From contig JANQES010000042.1 in assembly GCA_028278205.1 (NCBI GenBank), positions 1 through 50,135 on the forward strand: DNA of 50,135 nucleotides. The letters are read 5' to 3'. The stretch is from Rhodothermales bacterium. GTDB lineage: Bacteria; Bacteroidota; Rhodothermia; Rhodothermales; Bin80. Both the position numbers and the translations under genes were made by a program. Shown one piece after another: positions 27,459-36,106 of this stretch; the stretch's first letter is position 1; each line of letters begins with the position of its first letter. Under the pieces are notes generated by a model. It saw only the letters and a program-made list of their open reading frames with translations. It was not told the origin of the DNA and did not search any database.

Positions 27459-27637
27459 GACCGAACAGGTTGCTGCTGCTATGAAGACGCCGTGCCGCGT
27501 CTCTTCACAAACATACGCGGTTTGCCTCCTGCTAGATATAGCGTGATTACGCCATTTTTTGCGTTTTCGATTGTGTTTTTCTATGCTGTTTGGTCCGTTA
27601 GCAGAGCCTGCGCAGCTTTCGCCCTAGACGAGGAATC

Positions 27638-28933
27638 ATGAAACACATCCTGGGTTGGATGGCCCTCCTGACAGCCGCCTTCCTGGCAGGCACCCCGGCG
27701 ACAGCCCAAACCGGCGCGCAGACGCGGGGGAGCCGCAACGTCACCGTAGTAAGCCACCTCGCCGTCGAAGGCGGCGTCGGGGCTGTCGAGGTCGAGCAAG
27801 ATCCGGCGCGGCCTTACGCGTATCTGTCGAAGCGCCCCGGCGCCGGGTTCACCATCATCAGCCTGGCAGACCCGGAGGCGCCGCAGGCCCTCTATACGTG
27901 GGACGTCGACGACGACGGCCTGGGAACCGGCGGGGGCGACCTCGTCTACTTCAAGCTTCAGGGCCGGTATTACCTCGTCCAGGCGTTTCAACTCGACGCG
28001 GGCCACCCGGAGGCCGGCCTCGGCGCCGTCGTCTTCGACGTGACGGGGCTGCCCGATGCCGCGACGGTGCAGGAGGTGGCGCGTATCCACGAACCGGCAG
28101 CCGAAGGCGGCTTTGCCAGCCTTTTCGCCTACAAACACTCCGACGGGCGCGCGCTGCTGCTGGCCACCGGCGGCGGCGCTGCGCACGTCTACGACCTCGA
28201 ACGCCTCCTGGCCGGCGACACGAACCACGGCCACGTGGCCCAGATCGACACGCCCGAACAGATCGAGACCGCCTCGGCAGGCTATGATGATGTGTTTGCG
28301 GGGTTCGAGCCCGATACGGGGCAGGATCGCTTTTACGGCGCCGGCGCCGGCGGCTACTACGTCTACGACATCACCGACCCGGCCAACACCGCGCTGCTGA
28401 CGTCGATCAGCTCGGCGGCGGTCCAGCGTGGGCGGGCCATCGCGCCGACACCCGACGGGCGCTATGCCGTGGCGGCTGCCGGCTACCGGACAGCCCCGCT
28501 GCGCATCTTCGACCTCCAACCCGGCCTCGACGGCACGATTCCGAGGGTCCGGACGGCGGTGGGCGCCTGGATGGCGGACTGGCGCAATGACTACGCGGCG
28601 ATGGAGGTGCGGTGGCCGTTCGTCTTTGTGGCAGCACTCGACGACGGGCTGCAAGTCTTCAACATGCGCGATCCGGTGAATCCGTACACGGAGGCGTTTT
28701 ACCGGACCGGCGAGATCCTGCCCGAAACACCGCCGACGCCCTCGACTCCGCCAACCGGCGCCCTCGCCCTCGACATCCGCAACGACGACGGGCTGATCGT
28801 CGTCGGCGATCTGGAGACGGGGCTGTGGGTGTTTTTGCTGGAAGCCTTCAGCGGCTGGCACGGCCACGGCTGGGGCCTGCCCAATATGTCGAGCGCACAA
28901 GACTGGGACAACGGGCCGGACGGGGCGCGGTGA
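27638..28933 (+). CDS. Secreted LVIVD-repeat beta-propeller protein 1
   Basis: 431 aa; signal peptide 1-23 (WMALLTAAFLAGTPATAQ). Repeats of the pattern (V)..V.(L/I).DP..P.....Y describe a propeller: VEVEQDPARPYAYLSKR, FTIISLADPEAPQ, YVYDITDPANTALL, APLRIFDLQPGLDG, LQVFNMRDPVNPYTEAFY, and the end DGLIVVGDLETGLWVF..AF.GWHG..WG.PNMSSAQDWDNGP. It is the most diverged of four tandem paralogs and lacks a T9SS domain. LVIVD proteins are of unknown function, probably cell-surface or periplasmic. GAGGA precedes the ATG. Confidence 0.85.
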   Translation: MKHILGWMALLTAAFLAGTPATAQTGAQTRGSRNVTVVSHLAVEGGVGAVEVEQDPARPYAYLSKRPGAGFTIISLADPEAPQALYTWDVDDDGLGTGGGDLVYFKLQGRYYLVQAFQLDAGHPEAGLGAVVFDVTGLPDAATVQEVARIHEPAAEGGFASLFAYKHSDGRALLLATGGGAAHVYDLERLLAGDTNHGHVAQIDTPEQIETASAGYDDVFAGFEPDTGQDRFYGAGAGGYYVYDITDPANTALLTSISSAAVQRGRAIAPTPDGRYAVAAAGYRTAPLRIFDLQPGLDGTIPRVRTAVGAWMADWRNDYAAMEVRWPFVFVAALDDGLQVFNMRDPVNPYTEAFYRTGEILPETPPTPSTPPTGALALDIRNDDGLIVVGDLETGLWVFLLEAFSGWHGHGWGLPNMSSAQDWDNGPDGAR

Positions 28934-29090
28934 TTTTGGATTTTAGATTTTGGATTTTGGATTGGGAAATTACTGATCCGTGTGTAGCAACCGAAAAAGC
29001 CGCGACGGTCGGGACCGATGAGGCTTTTTCGGTTGATTGAACCGGATCGAATCAGGCCAATCCAAAATCCAAAATCCAAAATCTAAAATT
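28932..29090. repeat. Composite nested hairpin, copy 1 of 3
   Basis: Outer arms of ATTTTGG/ATTTTAG words: 28932-28965 pairs with 29057-29090 (34 positions, G-U at three). The inner 14-bp perfect stem CAACCGAAAAAGCC (28988-29001) with GGCTTTTTCGGTTG (29022-29035) encloses GCGACGGTCGGGACCGATGA. The outer arm starts inside the stop codon of the preceding gene. The GGCTTTTT segment could terminate transcription. Confidence 0.85.
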
Positions 29091-29134
29091 GAACGCCATG
29101 CATCTATAATCACCCAAAACCACGAGGCATTCCG

Positions 29135-30523
29135 GTGATTTCACGACGACTAACCCTCTTTCTGATCCTGATGGGCCTCGGTGTTTCGGGGGCGATGGCG
29201 CAGCAGCACCGCGGGTTGAAGCATCCGGCGCACCCGCCGCCGCCCGGCGAGCGCGGCAGCGAAAACATCACGGTGCGCGCGCACCTGCCGCTGGGCAAAG
29301 CCGGCTCGGTGTCTGACATCGAAATCGAGCAGGAACTCACGCGGCCTTTTGCCTACGTGGCGCGGCGCGTCCACGAGATCGGCTTCGACGTGATCGACCT
29401 TTCCAATCCGGACCGCGCGAAGGTCATCCAGCGCTGGCGCATCGAGAACCCAGAGTTGCACCAGGGCGGGGCGATGGACGGGCGCTATTTTAAACACGAG
29501 GGGCGGTATTATTACGTCCAATCCACCCAGTTCCGCCAGGGCGGGCCGAACTCGGACGTCGGCGCCATCGTCTTCGACGTGACCGATCTGCCCGAATCGA
29601 TCCACGAAGTAGGCCGCATTCGGCAATCGGACACCCGAGGCGGCTTCCACAACATCTTCGTCTACAAACATTCGACCGGCACGCCGCTGTTGTTTGCCAC
29701 CTCAGGCCGCTATGCCAAGGTCTTCGACCTCGACAAATTTCTAAAGGGCTATCAGACCGAGATGGACGAGGTGCTTCAGAACGAAAACCACGCGCTCGTA
29801 GGCCGCGTGCCCGTGGCGCAAACCGACAATATGTGGTCGAGCGGTTATCACGATTTTTACGTCGGCTATCACCCGGAGAGCGGGCAGGATCGGTTCTACG
29901 GCGGCGGCGGCAGCGGCTATTATGTGTATAACGTGACGGATCTGGCCAATCCGGAGCTTTTGCTGACTATCGTCGGGGTGCCGGGCGTCTCGTGGGGGCA
30001 CACGTTTACGCCCTCGCCCGATGGCCGGTATGCCGTGGGCGAGACCGAATTCCAGTACCAGCCGTTGCGGTTTTTCGATCTGCAACCGGCGCTGGAAGGC
30101 CCCGACAAGAACATCGACCATGCCATCGGCGCGTGGCATGCCGACTGGAAGAGCCTGGCGCATAACCACGAGGTGCGCTGGCCGTATCTGTTCGTGGCCG
30201 GCTACGAGACGGGCATGTCTGTGGTCAACATGGAAGATCCGGCCCAGCCTTACACGGTGGCCTATTACGACACGTTCAACGGGCTGCACAACAACCGCGA
30301 GGAGGCCATGAAGCGCGCTGGCAGCCCCTACACCTGGAACGTCTACGACGGCGCCTGGGGCGTCGACATCCGCAATGCCGACGGCCTGATCGTCGTCAGC
30401 GATATGACCACCGGCTTCTGGGCCTTTTCGTTGGACGGCTTCGACGGCTGGAATGGCCGCGACTACGGCATGCCCAACATCTCCAGCGTCCAGGACTGGG
30501 ACAACGGGCCGGCCGGTAAATAG
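29135..30523 (+). CDS. Secreted LVIVD-repeat beta-propeller protein 2
   Basis: 462 aa from the GTG at 29135 (MISRRLTLFLILMGLGVSGAMAQ signal peptide); GAGG lies 9 bases before it. The mature part shares with its neighbours GSENITVRAHLPLG, VSDIEIEQELTRPFAYVARR, GRYYYVQSTQF, GGFHNIFVYKHSTG, SGQDRFYGGGGSGYYVYNVTDLANPELL, WGHTFTPSPDGRYAVGETEFQ, HNHEVRWPYLFVAGYE, DGLIVVSDMTTGFW and PNISSVQDWDNGPAGK. Strict conservation of His-rich turns (FHN, HNHEVRWPY) suggests a functional site rather than a mere scaffold (inference). Function unknown. Confidence 0.87.
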   Translation: MISRRLTLFLILMGLGVSGAMAQQHRGLKHPAHPPPPGERGSENITVRAHLPLGKAGSVSDIEIEQELTRPFAYVARRVHEIGFDVIDLSNPDRAKVIQRWRIENPELHQGGAMDGRYFKHEGRYYYVQSTQFRQGGPNSDVGAIVFDVTDLPESIHEVGRIRQSDTRGGFHNIFVYKHSTGTPLLFATSGRYAKVFDLDKFLKGYQTEMDEVLQNENHALVGRVPVAQTDNMWSSGYHDFYVGYHPESGQDRFYGGGGSGYYVYNVTDLANPELLLTIVGVPGVSWGHTFTPSPDGRYAVGETEFQYQPLRFFDLQPALEGPDKNIDHAIGAWHADWKSLAHNHEVRWPYLFVAGYETGMSVVNMEDPAQPYTVAYYDTFNGLHNNREEAMKRAGSPYTWNVYDGAWGVDIRNADGLIVVSDMTTGFWAFSLDGFDGWNGRDYGMPNISSVQDWDNGPAGK

Positions 30524-30540
30524 GTGTGGACGTGTACGTT

Positions 30541-30702
30541 TAGATTTTGGATTTTAGATTTTGGATTGGTCGTTTGCCGAACCGTTTTCAATAACCGAAA
30601 AAGCCTCAGCGGCTTCAGCCGTCGCGGCTTATTCGATTATTGAAGGCGCAACAGGCCGCACCCAATCCAAAATCCAAAATCCAAAATCTAAAATCCAAAA
30701 TT
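30541..30702. repeat. Composite nested hairpin, copy 2 of 3 (inner loop inverted)
   Basis: Outer arms 30541-30569 and 30662-30702 of the same ATTTTGG words. Inner stem 30587-30605 with 30626-30644 (17 of 19 pair). The innermost segment TCAGCGGCTTCAGCCGTCGC is the reverse complement of GCGACGGCTGAAGCCGCTGA, i.e. the inverted orientation relative to copies 1 and 3. Confidence 0.8.
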
Positions 30703-30768
30703 CGATGACTCCCTCATAAAAACCGCCCACAGACAAATAAACCACTCCCAATTCCGCGAGGAACCACC

Positions 30769-32100
30769 ATGAAACCCTTCCGCATCGCGATCATCCCGTT
30801 GCTCGTCATCGCCCTCTGGCCGCCTGGTGCAGCAGCGCAGTGGACGCCGGAGAAGCCGGGCAGCGACAACATCGAAGTCCTCGGCCACATCCCACTGGGA
30901 CCCCGCCTGAGCGTGGCCGACATGGAGTTGGAGCAAGAACTCGACCGGCCCTATGCCTACATCGCCCGGATGGTCTACGGCGATGAAGGCCCCAAAGGCA
31001 CCGACATCATCGACCTCTCGGATCCGACGCAGCCCAGAGTGATCTATCGCTGGCGCATCGAAGATCAGGATCTGCACATGCGCACCGGCGGCATGGACAT
31101 CAAGTACTTCAAGTGGAAGGGACGCTACTACGTCGTGCAGTCGTTGCAGTTCGGCGCGGGCGGGCCGGACAACGACCTCGGCGCGGTGATCCTCGACGTG
31201 ACGGGCCTGCCCGATCCCTCGACCGTCAAAGAAGTGGCGCGTATCCGCGAGCCGGACCTGCCGGGCGGCTTCCACAACATCTTCATCTACAAACACTCCG
31301 ACGGGCGCGTGCTGCTGCTGACGACCGTCTCCGGGCCGTTTGCCCATGCCTACGACCTCGGCAAGATCGTCGAGGGCGACATGGAGAATCGCCTCGCCGG
31401 GCGTATTCCGGTGCCGGAGTCGCCGGAGGGCCGGGGCCGGGCGCGGGGCTATCACGACTTCTACGCCGGTTATCACGTCGAGACCGGCCAGGATCGGTTC
31501 TACGGCGGCGGCGTGGGCGGCTACTACGTCTACAACATCACCGACCTCGACAACCCCGAACTGCTGGTGACGCTCACGGGCATCAACGGCGTGCGCTACG
31601 GCCACACCTTCACACCTTCGCCCGATGGCCGCTACGTCATTGCCGAGACCGAATACCAGTACGCGCCGCTGCGCATCTTCGACCTCAAACCTGCCCTCGA
31701 CGGCGAGCGCACCAACATCCGCAACCCCATCAGCGCCTGGACGGCCAACTGGAAGCATCTGGTGCACAACCACGAGGTGCGCTGGCCCTACGTCTTCGTT
31801 TCGGGCTACCTCGACGGGCTGCAAATCTTTAGCCTGATGGATCCCACAAACCCTGTAACCGTGGCCTACTATGATACGTATCTCGGTCCACCCAACCACG
31901 ACCGCACCCCCGTGTTCAACGGTGCCTTCGGCGTCGACGTGCGCAACGAAGACGGCCTGATCGTCGTCAGCGATATGTCGACGGGCTTCTGGACGTTTCG
32001 GATGGACGGCTTCCAGGGCTGGAACGGCGCCGACTGGGGTGTGCCGGATGTCTCCAGCGTGCAGAAATGGGACGAAGGCCCGCAGGAGGGGACGCACTGA
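30769..32100 (+). CDS. Secreted LVIVD-repeat beta-propeller protein 3
   Basis: 443 aa, ATG preceded by CGAGGA. Signal peptide MKPFRIAIIPLLVIALWPPGAAAQ. Mature part begins WTPEKPGSDNIEVLGHIPLG, nearly the same as in protein 4, and the two remain highly similar to the end (VSSVQKWDEGP.EGTH), so they arose by a recent duplication. LVIVD blades: MELEQELDRPYAYIARMVYG, IIDLSDPTQPRVIYRW, VILDVTGLPDPSTVKEV, YYVYNITDLDNPELLVTL, LQIFSLMDPTNPVTVAYYDTY. Periplasmic or surface-exposed propeller of unknown role. Confidence 0.88.
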   Translation: MKPFRIAIIPLLVIALWPPGAAAQWTPEKPGSDNIEVLGHIPLGPRLSVADMELEQELDRPYAYIARMVYGDEGPKGTDIIDLSDPTQPRVIYRWRIEDQDLHMRTGGMDIKYFKWKGRYYVVQSLQFGAGGPDNDLGAVILDVTGLPDPSTVKEVARIREPDLPGGFHNIFIYKHSDGRVLLLTTVSGPFAHAYDLGKIVEGDMENRLAGRIPVPESPEGRGRARGYHDFYAGYHVETGQDRFYGGGVGGYYVYNITDLDNPELLVTLTGINGVRYGHTFTPSPDGRYVIAETEYQYAPLRIFDLKPALDGERTNIRNPISAWTANWKHLVHNHEVRWPYVFVSGYLDGLQIFSLMDPTNPVTVAYYDTYLGPPNHDRTPVFNGAFGVDVRNEDGLIVVSDMSTGFWTFRMDGFQGWNGADWGVPDVSSVQKWDEGPQEGTH

Positions 32101-32106
32101 GTTTTC

Positions 32107-32285
32107 GAGAGGGAGAAAGGGAGAAGGGGGGAAAGGGGGATTTTCATGGCGAATGGCGAATGGCGAGTAGCCAATGGCGAATGGGGAAGGACGAATGAAC
32201 GTTCTTCATGACCATTGGCCACTGGCTATTCTCTATTCGCTCTTGAAATCTCCCTCTCCCCCTTTCTCCCTCTCACCCTCTCTCC
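32107..32285. repeat. Large imperfect hairpin between LVIVD genes 3 and 4
   Basis: Nested word palindrome: outer G/A-rich words (GAGGGAGAAAGGGAGAAGG at 32109) face C/T-rich words (CCTCTCCCCCTTTCTCCCTCT near 32255-32275, written here in part); inside, GGCGAATGGCGAATGG and AGCCAATGGCGAATGG face CCATTGGCCACTGGCTATTC and TATTCGC. Different words but the same architecture as the composite hairpins in the other spacers of this cluster. Confidence 0.65.
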
Positions 32286-32311
32286 TAAAACAAACAGAGG
32301 GAGGTACCCGA

Positions 32312-33646
32312 ATGAACCGCTACCGCCGCCTGATCTTCTTACTTGCCCTATCCTTCTTTCTGCAAAACGCACGTTTTGCAGCAGCGCAGTGGACGCCCGA
32401 GAAGCCGGGCAGCGACAACATCAAAGTCCTCGGCCACATCCCGCTGGGGCCTCGGCTGAGCGTCTCGGACCTGGAGATGGAGCAAGAACTCGACCGCCCC
32501 TACGCCTACGTGGGCCGGATGGTCTATGGCGATGACGGGCCGAAAGGGATGGATATCATCAGCATCGCAGACCCGGCGCATCCAAAAATTCTTTATCGCT
32601 GGCGGATCGAGGATGAGGATTTGCACACGCCGCTGGGCGGGATGGACGTGAAATATTTCAAGTGGAAGGGCCGCTACTACGTCGTGCAGTCGCTTCAGTT
32701 TTTCGCCGGCCCCGACGTAGACCTCGGCGCGGTGATCCTCGACGTGACGGGGCTGCCCGATCCATCGACCGTCAAAGAGGTGGCGCGGATCCGGGCGGCG
32801 GACCGGCCTAACGGCTTCCACAACATCTTCGTCTACAAACATTCCGACGGGCGTCCGTATTTGTTCGCCACCACGCAAGGCCCCTCGGCCTACGTCTACG
32901 ACCTGGGCAAGGCCGTCGAAGGCCAGGCCGATGATGCGCTGGCAGGCGAGGTGCCCATTCCGGATAACGTCCCCGGACGGCAAGACTACGTCGGCTATCA
33001 CGATTTCTACGTCGGTTATCACGTCGAGACCGGCCAGGATCGATTCTACGGCGGCGGCGACGGCGGCTATTACGTTTACAACGTGACGGATCTCAAAAAC
33101 CCGGAGATCGTTGTGACGCTCACGGGCATCCCCGCACTGACCTGGGGCCACACGTTCACACCGTCGCCGGACGGTCGGTATGCCATCGGCGAGACCGAAC
33201 ATCAATACTCACCGCTGCGCATCTTCGACCTCCAACCCGCCCTCGACGGCCAGGTCTCCAACATCAGCAATCCCATCAGCGCCTGGACCGCCGACTGGAA
33301 AAACCTCTCGCATAACCACGAGGTGCGCTGGCCCTACGTCTTCGTTTCGGGCTACCTCGACGGCCTGCAAATCTTCAGCCTGATGGACCCCCACGACCCG
33401 GTGACGGTGGCCTACTACGACACCTACCTCGGCCCGCCCAACACCGACCGCTACCCCATGTTCAACGGCGCCTTCGGTGTTGACGTGCGCAACGAAGACG
33501 GCCTGATCGTCGTCAGCGACATGACCACCGGCTTCTGGACGTTCCGCATGGCCGGCTTCCAGGGCTGGAACGGCGCCGACTGGGGCGTGCCGGACGTCTC
33601 CAGCGTGCAGAAGTGGGACGAAGGCCCGGCGGAAGGCACGCATTGA
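32312..33646 (+). CDS. Secreted LVIVD-repeat beta-propeller protein 4
   Basis: 444 aa from the ATG at 32312, 6 bases after GGGAGGT (32299-32305); the longer frame back to 32174 runs through the hairpin and is rejected. Signal peptide MNRYRRLIFLLALSFFLQNA..AAAQ. The mature protein is the close paralog of protein 3 (same start WTPEKPGSDNI and same end). Variable points are the loop around YGDDGPKGMDIISIADP and the middle DNVPGRQDYVGYHDFYVGYH. Function unknown. Last of the four; the transporter follows across a 159-base hairpin spacer. Confidence 0.88.
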   Translation: MNRYRRLIFLLALSFFLQNARFAAAQWTPEKPGSDNIKVLGHIPLGPRLSVSDLEMEQELDRPYAYVGRMVYGDDGPKGMDIISIADPAHPKILYRWRIEDEDLHTPLGGMDVKYFKWKGRYYVVQSLQFFAGPDVDLGAVILDVTGLPDPSTVKEVARIRAADRPNGFHNIFVYKHSDGRPYLFATTQGPSAYVYDLGKAVEGQADDALAGEVPIPDNVPGRQDYVGYHDFYVGYHVETGQDRFYGGGDGGYYVYNVTDLKNPEIVVTLTGIPALTWGHTFTPSPDGRYAIGETEHQYSPLRIFDLQPALDGQVSNISNPISAWTADWKNLSHNHEVRWPYVFVSGYLDGLQIFSLMDPHDPVTVAYYDTYLGPPNTDRYPMFNGAFGVDVRNEDGLIVVSDMTTGFWTFRMAGFQGWNGADWGVPDVSSVQKWDEGPAEGTH

Positions 33647-33652
33647 GGTTGG

Positions 33653-33807
33653 ATTTTGGATTTTAGATTTTGGATTTTGGATTGTTTACTTCCACAGAAT
33701 CCAACAACCGAGTAAGTCGCGACGGTCTGGACCGCTGAGACTTTTTCGATGGATCAAACCGGGTCGGCAAACGCCCAATCCAAAATCCAAAATCTAAAAT
33801 CCAAAAT
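33653..33807. repeat. Composite nested hairpin, copy 3 of 3, reaching into a start codon
   Basis: Outer arms 33653-33684 and 33776-33807 are perfectly complementary over 32 bp (ATTTTGG/ATTTTAG words). The right arm includes the A and T of the transporter's ATG (33806-33808). The inner part has GAGTAAGTC / GACTTTTTC and GCGACGGTCTGGACCGCTGA, the same inner module as copy 1. The left arm begins 6 bases behind the stop of LVIVD protein 4. Confidence 0.85.
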
Positions 33808-35146
33808 GAAAAAACCCCGTTTCCCCGATCCGCTCACGCTGCTGGTGGGGTGCCTGTTGCTGGCGGCGATTCTCAGCTACATCCTGCCCGCCGGCCTGTA
33901 CGACCGGCAGGACGACCCGGCAACCGGGCGCAGCGTCGTCGTGGCGGGCACCTATCACAAGGTCGATTCCAGCCCGGTGGGGTTTTTCGAGGCGATCGTA
34001 GCCATCCCGCTGGGCATGGCCGACGCTGCCGACGTGATCTTTCTGGTCTTCCTGATCGGCGGCGCCTTTACCGTGGTCGATGAGACGGGGGCGTTGCGCA
34101 GGGCCGTCGGCTGGCTCGTCCATCGCCTCCAGCACCGCGACCTGCTGGTGATCCCGCTGATTTCGCTGGTGTTTGCCACGGGCGGCGCGTTGCAAAACAT
34201 GCAGGAGGAGATCATCGCCCTCATCCCGGTCTTGCTCATTCTGACGCAGCGGCTGGGCTTTTCGGCGGTGACGGCCATAGCGATGAGCGCCGGGGCGGCG
34301 TTCGTCGGCTCGGCCTTCAGCCCCATCAACCCGTTTCAGGTGGGCATCGCGCAAAAACTGGCGGAGTTGCCGCTGGTCTCGGGCGGGCTGTTTCGGCTGA
34401 TCTTCCTCTTCCTGGCCCTGGCCCTCTGGATCTGGGGGACGATACGCTTCACCAAACGCACGCGCCGCCCGCCCGAAGCCACCGAGACCGACGAGCCCAC
34501 CACCGTCGGCACACGCAACGGCATCGTCTTGACGCTGGTGCTCGTGACGTTTGTGGTGCTGGTTTACGGGCTGTTGAATCTGGACTGGGGTTTCGACGAG
34601 ATGTCGGCGCTGTTTTTCATCATGGGCATCGTCGCAGGCATCGTCGGGGGGTTGCGCATCGAAGGGACGGCGAAAGCCTACGTGCGCGGGTTTCGCGAGA
34701 TGGCCTACGCCGCCGTGCTGATCGGTTTTGCCCGCGCCATCTTCGTCGTCCTGGACGAAGGCCAGATCGTCGATACCATCGTCTACGGGCTCGTGACGCC
34801 TATCGAAGGGCTGCCCAAGAGTCTCTCGGCGCTCGGCATGATCGTGGCCCACACAGCGATCCACGTGCCGGTGCCGAGCGTCAGCGGGCAGGCCGTGCTG
34901 ACGATGCCGGTGCTGGTGCCCGTCTCAGACTTGCTGGGCCTCTCGCGGCAGGTGACGGTGCTGGCCTATCAGTACGGCGCCGGCCTCTGCGACATCCTCA
35001 CCCCGACCAACGGCGCGCTGCTGGCCATCCTGGCAGCGGGCGGTGTGCGCTACGAACAATGGTTCAAATTCGCCCTGCCCTGGTATCTGGCGCTCGTGGC
35101 GCTGGGGGCGGTATCTATCTTTGTGGCTATCGTTATCGGATTGTGA
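33806..35146 (+). CDS. YfcC/DcuC-family carboxylate or amino-acid transporter
   Basis: 446 aa from the ATG at 33806 (MKKPRFPDPLTLLVGCLLLAAILSYILPAG), the usual family start; the 19-residue upstream extension is hairpin sequence. About 12 membrane segments. Family motifs: IPLGMADAADVIFLVFLIGGAF, SAGAAFVGSAFSPINPFQVGIAQKLAELPL, GMIVAHTAIHVPVPSVSGQAVLTMPVLVPVSDLLG, and YQYGAGLCDILTPTNGALLAILA. It should sit in the inner membrane; substrate (C4-dicarboxylate, arginine/ornithine or peptide-like) cannot be read. Being in line with the LVIVD genes, it may take up something those propellers handle (inference). Translation initiation may depend on the hairpin that overlaps its start. Confidence 0.87.
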   Translation: MKKPRFPDPLTLLVGCLLLAAILSYILPAGLYDRQDDPATGRSVVVAGTYHKVDSSPVGFFEAIVAIPLGMADAADVIFLVFLIGGAFTVVDETGALRRAVGWLVHRLQHRDLLVIPLISLVFATGGALQNMQEEIIALIPVLLILTQRLGFSAVTAIAMSAGAAFVGSAFSPINPFQVGIAQKLAELPLVSGGLFRLIFLFLALALWIWGTIRFTKRTRRPPEATETDEPTTVGTRNGIVLTLVLVTFVVLVYGLLNLDWGFDEMSALFFIMGIVAGIVGGLRIEGTAKAYVRGFREMAYAAVLIGFARAIFVVLDEGQIVDTIVYGLVTPIEGLPKSLSALGMIVAHTAIHVPVPSVSGQAVLTMPVLVPVSDLLGLSRQVTVLAYQYGAGLCDILTPTNGALLAILAAGGVRYEQWFKFALPWYLALVALGAVSIFVAIVIGL

Positions 35147-35440
35147 TGATGGTTGACTATGTGCTTCGGGAACGGCAAGCACGAAAAATCCCCCTTTGAA
35201 GGGAGTGCCCCGACGAAGGAGGGGTGGGGGATGTTCGCGCGGCTTGCCAGAAACCTCTCATCAGGCCGCGCCAACATCCCCCTGCGCCCGGCTGCACATG
35301 CGTTTGCCGGACGCTGTCCCCCTTCGAAGGGGGAATTTCGCAGCGGACGACTGCCGATCCATTAAAAAAGGAACCTTGGCGCCCCCTGATGAATTTGGAC
35401 ATTCGAATCTTCGACGGTTCCTAAACCCGCGAGAGAGCCC
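35147..35440. other. Spacer made mostly of a nested palindrome
   Basis: No gene. Nearly the whole stretch is the element at 35186-35338; the remainder is a short leader before 35441 with CGAGAGAG as a weak ribosome-binding site. Confidence 0.6.
35186..35338. repeat. 153-bp nested palindromic spacer element
   Basis: Outer arms AAATCCCCCTTTGAAGGG (35186-35203) and CCCTTCGAAGGGGGAATTT (35320-35338). Inner stem GGGGGATGTTCGCGCGGC (35226-35243) with GCCGCGCCAACATCCCCC (35265-35282), 17 of 18 pair. The right arm is itself an 18-bp perfect palindrome (35317-35334). It lies between the transporter stop and the next gene. Confidence 0.75.
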
Positions 35441-36007
35441 ATGCGTTTTATCGGAAATCGACTCGTGCCGGTGGTATTGGCCGGCCTCGGCCTGATGCTC
35501 CTGGGCAGCAGCCCCATGGAGCCTGCCATAGATCCCGGCGGCGAGTGCGCCTTCACCGATCCGCCCGAATACTACAAGATCGACCTGATCGCCACGAAAC
35601 GCGTGCCGCAGGCGCGGCGCTCGGTGGGTGTGGCCGCCGTGACGTTCGTCCCCTCGCCCTTCGGCATCGCCGTCTCGGCCAAAGGCCATTACGTCTACGA
35701 CCTGGCCATCTCCATCGACAACCTGAGACCGTCGCCCAAGGGTGTCTACACCGCCTGGATCTCCACGCCAAATCTCGACCAGATCAAACGCCTCGGCGTG
35801 CTCGACGACCAGATGTCGATCAAAGGCAAGGTGACGTGGAACAAGTATCTGGTGATCATCACGCTGGAGCCCTCGGACGATGCATCGAGCAAGAAGTGGC
35901 AGGGGCCGGTGGTCTTGCGCGGGATGTCGCGCAGCGGGCTGATGCACACGATGGCCGGCCACGGCCCTTTTCAACAAGAGCCCTGCGCCACGTTTGGGTA
36001 TTATTAG
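35441..36007 (+). CDS. Secreted protein of unknown function, partner of the multicopper oxidase
   Basis: 188 aa. N-terminal hydrophobic segment (VPVVLAGLGLMLLGSSPM) is a signal peptide or anchor. The body (GVAAVTFVPSPFGIAVSAKGHYVYDLAISIDNLRPSPKGVYTAWISTPNLDQIKRLGVL...WQGPVVLRGMSRSGLMHTM) looks beta-rich with GxYTAWISTPNL, reminiscent of secreted beta-sandwich proteins; I do not recognise a named family. Two Cys (ECAF and EPCATFGYY) may form a disulfide. It lies one hairpin spacer (99 bases) upstream of the multicopper oxidase on the same strand, so export of a copper-related partner is plausible but unproven. Confidence 0.7.
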   Translation: MRFIGNRLVPVVLAGLGLMLLGSSPMEPAIDPGGECAFTDPPEYYKIDLIATKRVPQARRSVGVAAVTFVPSPFGIAVSAKGHYVYDLAISIDNLRPSPKGVYTAWISTPNLDQIKRLGVLDDQMSIKGKVTWNKYLVIITLEPSDDASSKKWQGPVVLRGMSRSGLMHTMAGHGPFQQEPCATFGYY

Positions 36008-36015
36008 GATGCGTA

Positions 36016-36091
36016 AAACGTAAAGCGTAAAACGTAAGAGTGCCCCACCAACCGACGGAGCAAGCACCCTTACGTTTTACGTTTCACGTTT
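36016..36091. repeat. Word-repeat hairpin (CGTAAAA family)
   Basis: The arm 36016-36043 (AAACGTAAAGCGTAAAACGT...) pairs with 36064-36091 (25 of 28 strictly, the rest G-U). The loop CCCACCAACCGACGGAGCAA resembles modules in other spacers. It ends 15 bases before the multicopper oxidase ATG. Confidence 0.8.
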
Positions 36092-36106
36092 CAAAAACGA
36101 AGTATC

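Larger units (their letters stand above)
27147..27637. other. Structured spacer before the LVIVD cluster
   Basis: About 490 bases without a gene. It holds two hairpins (27198-27248 and 27415-27458) and a GAGGA ribosome-binding site right before 27638. Between them the sequence is AT-richer and unremarkable; a promoter for the LVIVD cluster should lie here but I cannot place it. Confidence 0.5.

Noticed and set aside
28932..29090. Possible miniature inverted-repeat transposon
   Set aside because: No target-site duplication could be seen and the arms are simple tandem words; kept only as a spacer repeat.
30688..32097. 469-codon minus-strand frame opposite LVIVD protein 3, with similar ones opposite proteins 1, 2 and 4
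   Set aside because: The similar antisense frames only mirror the similarity of the true paralogs.
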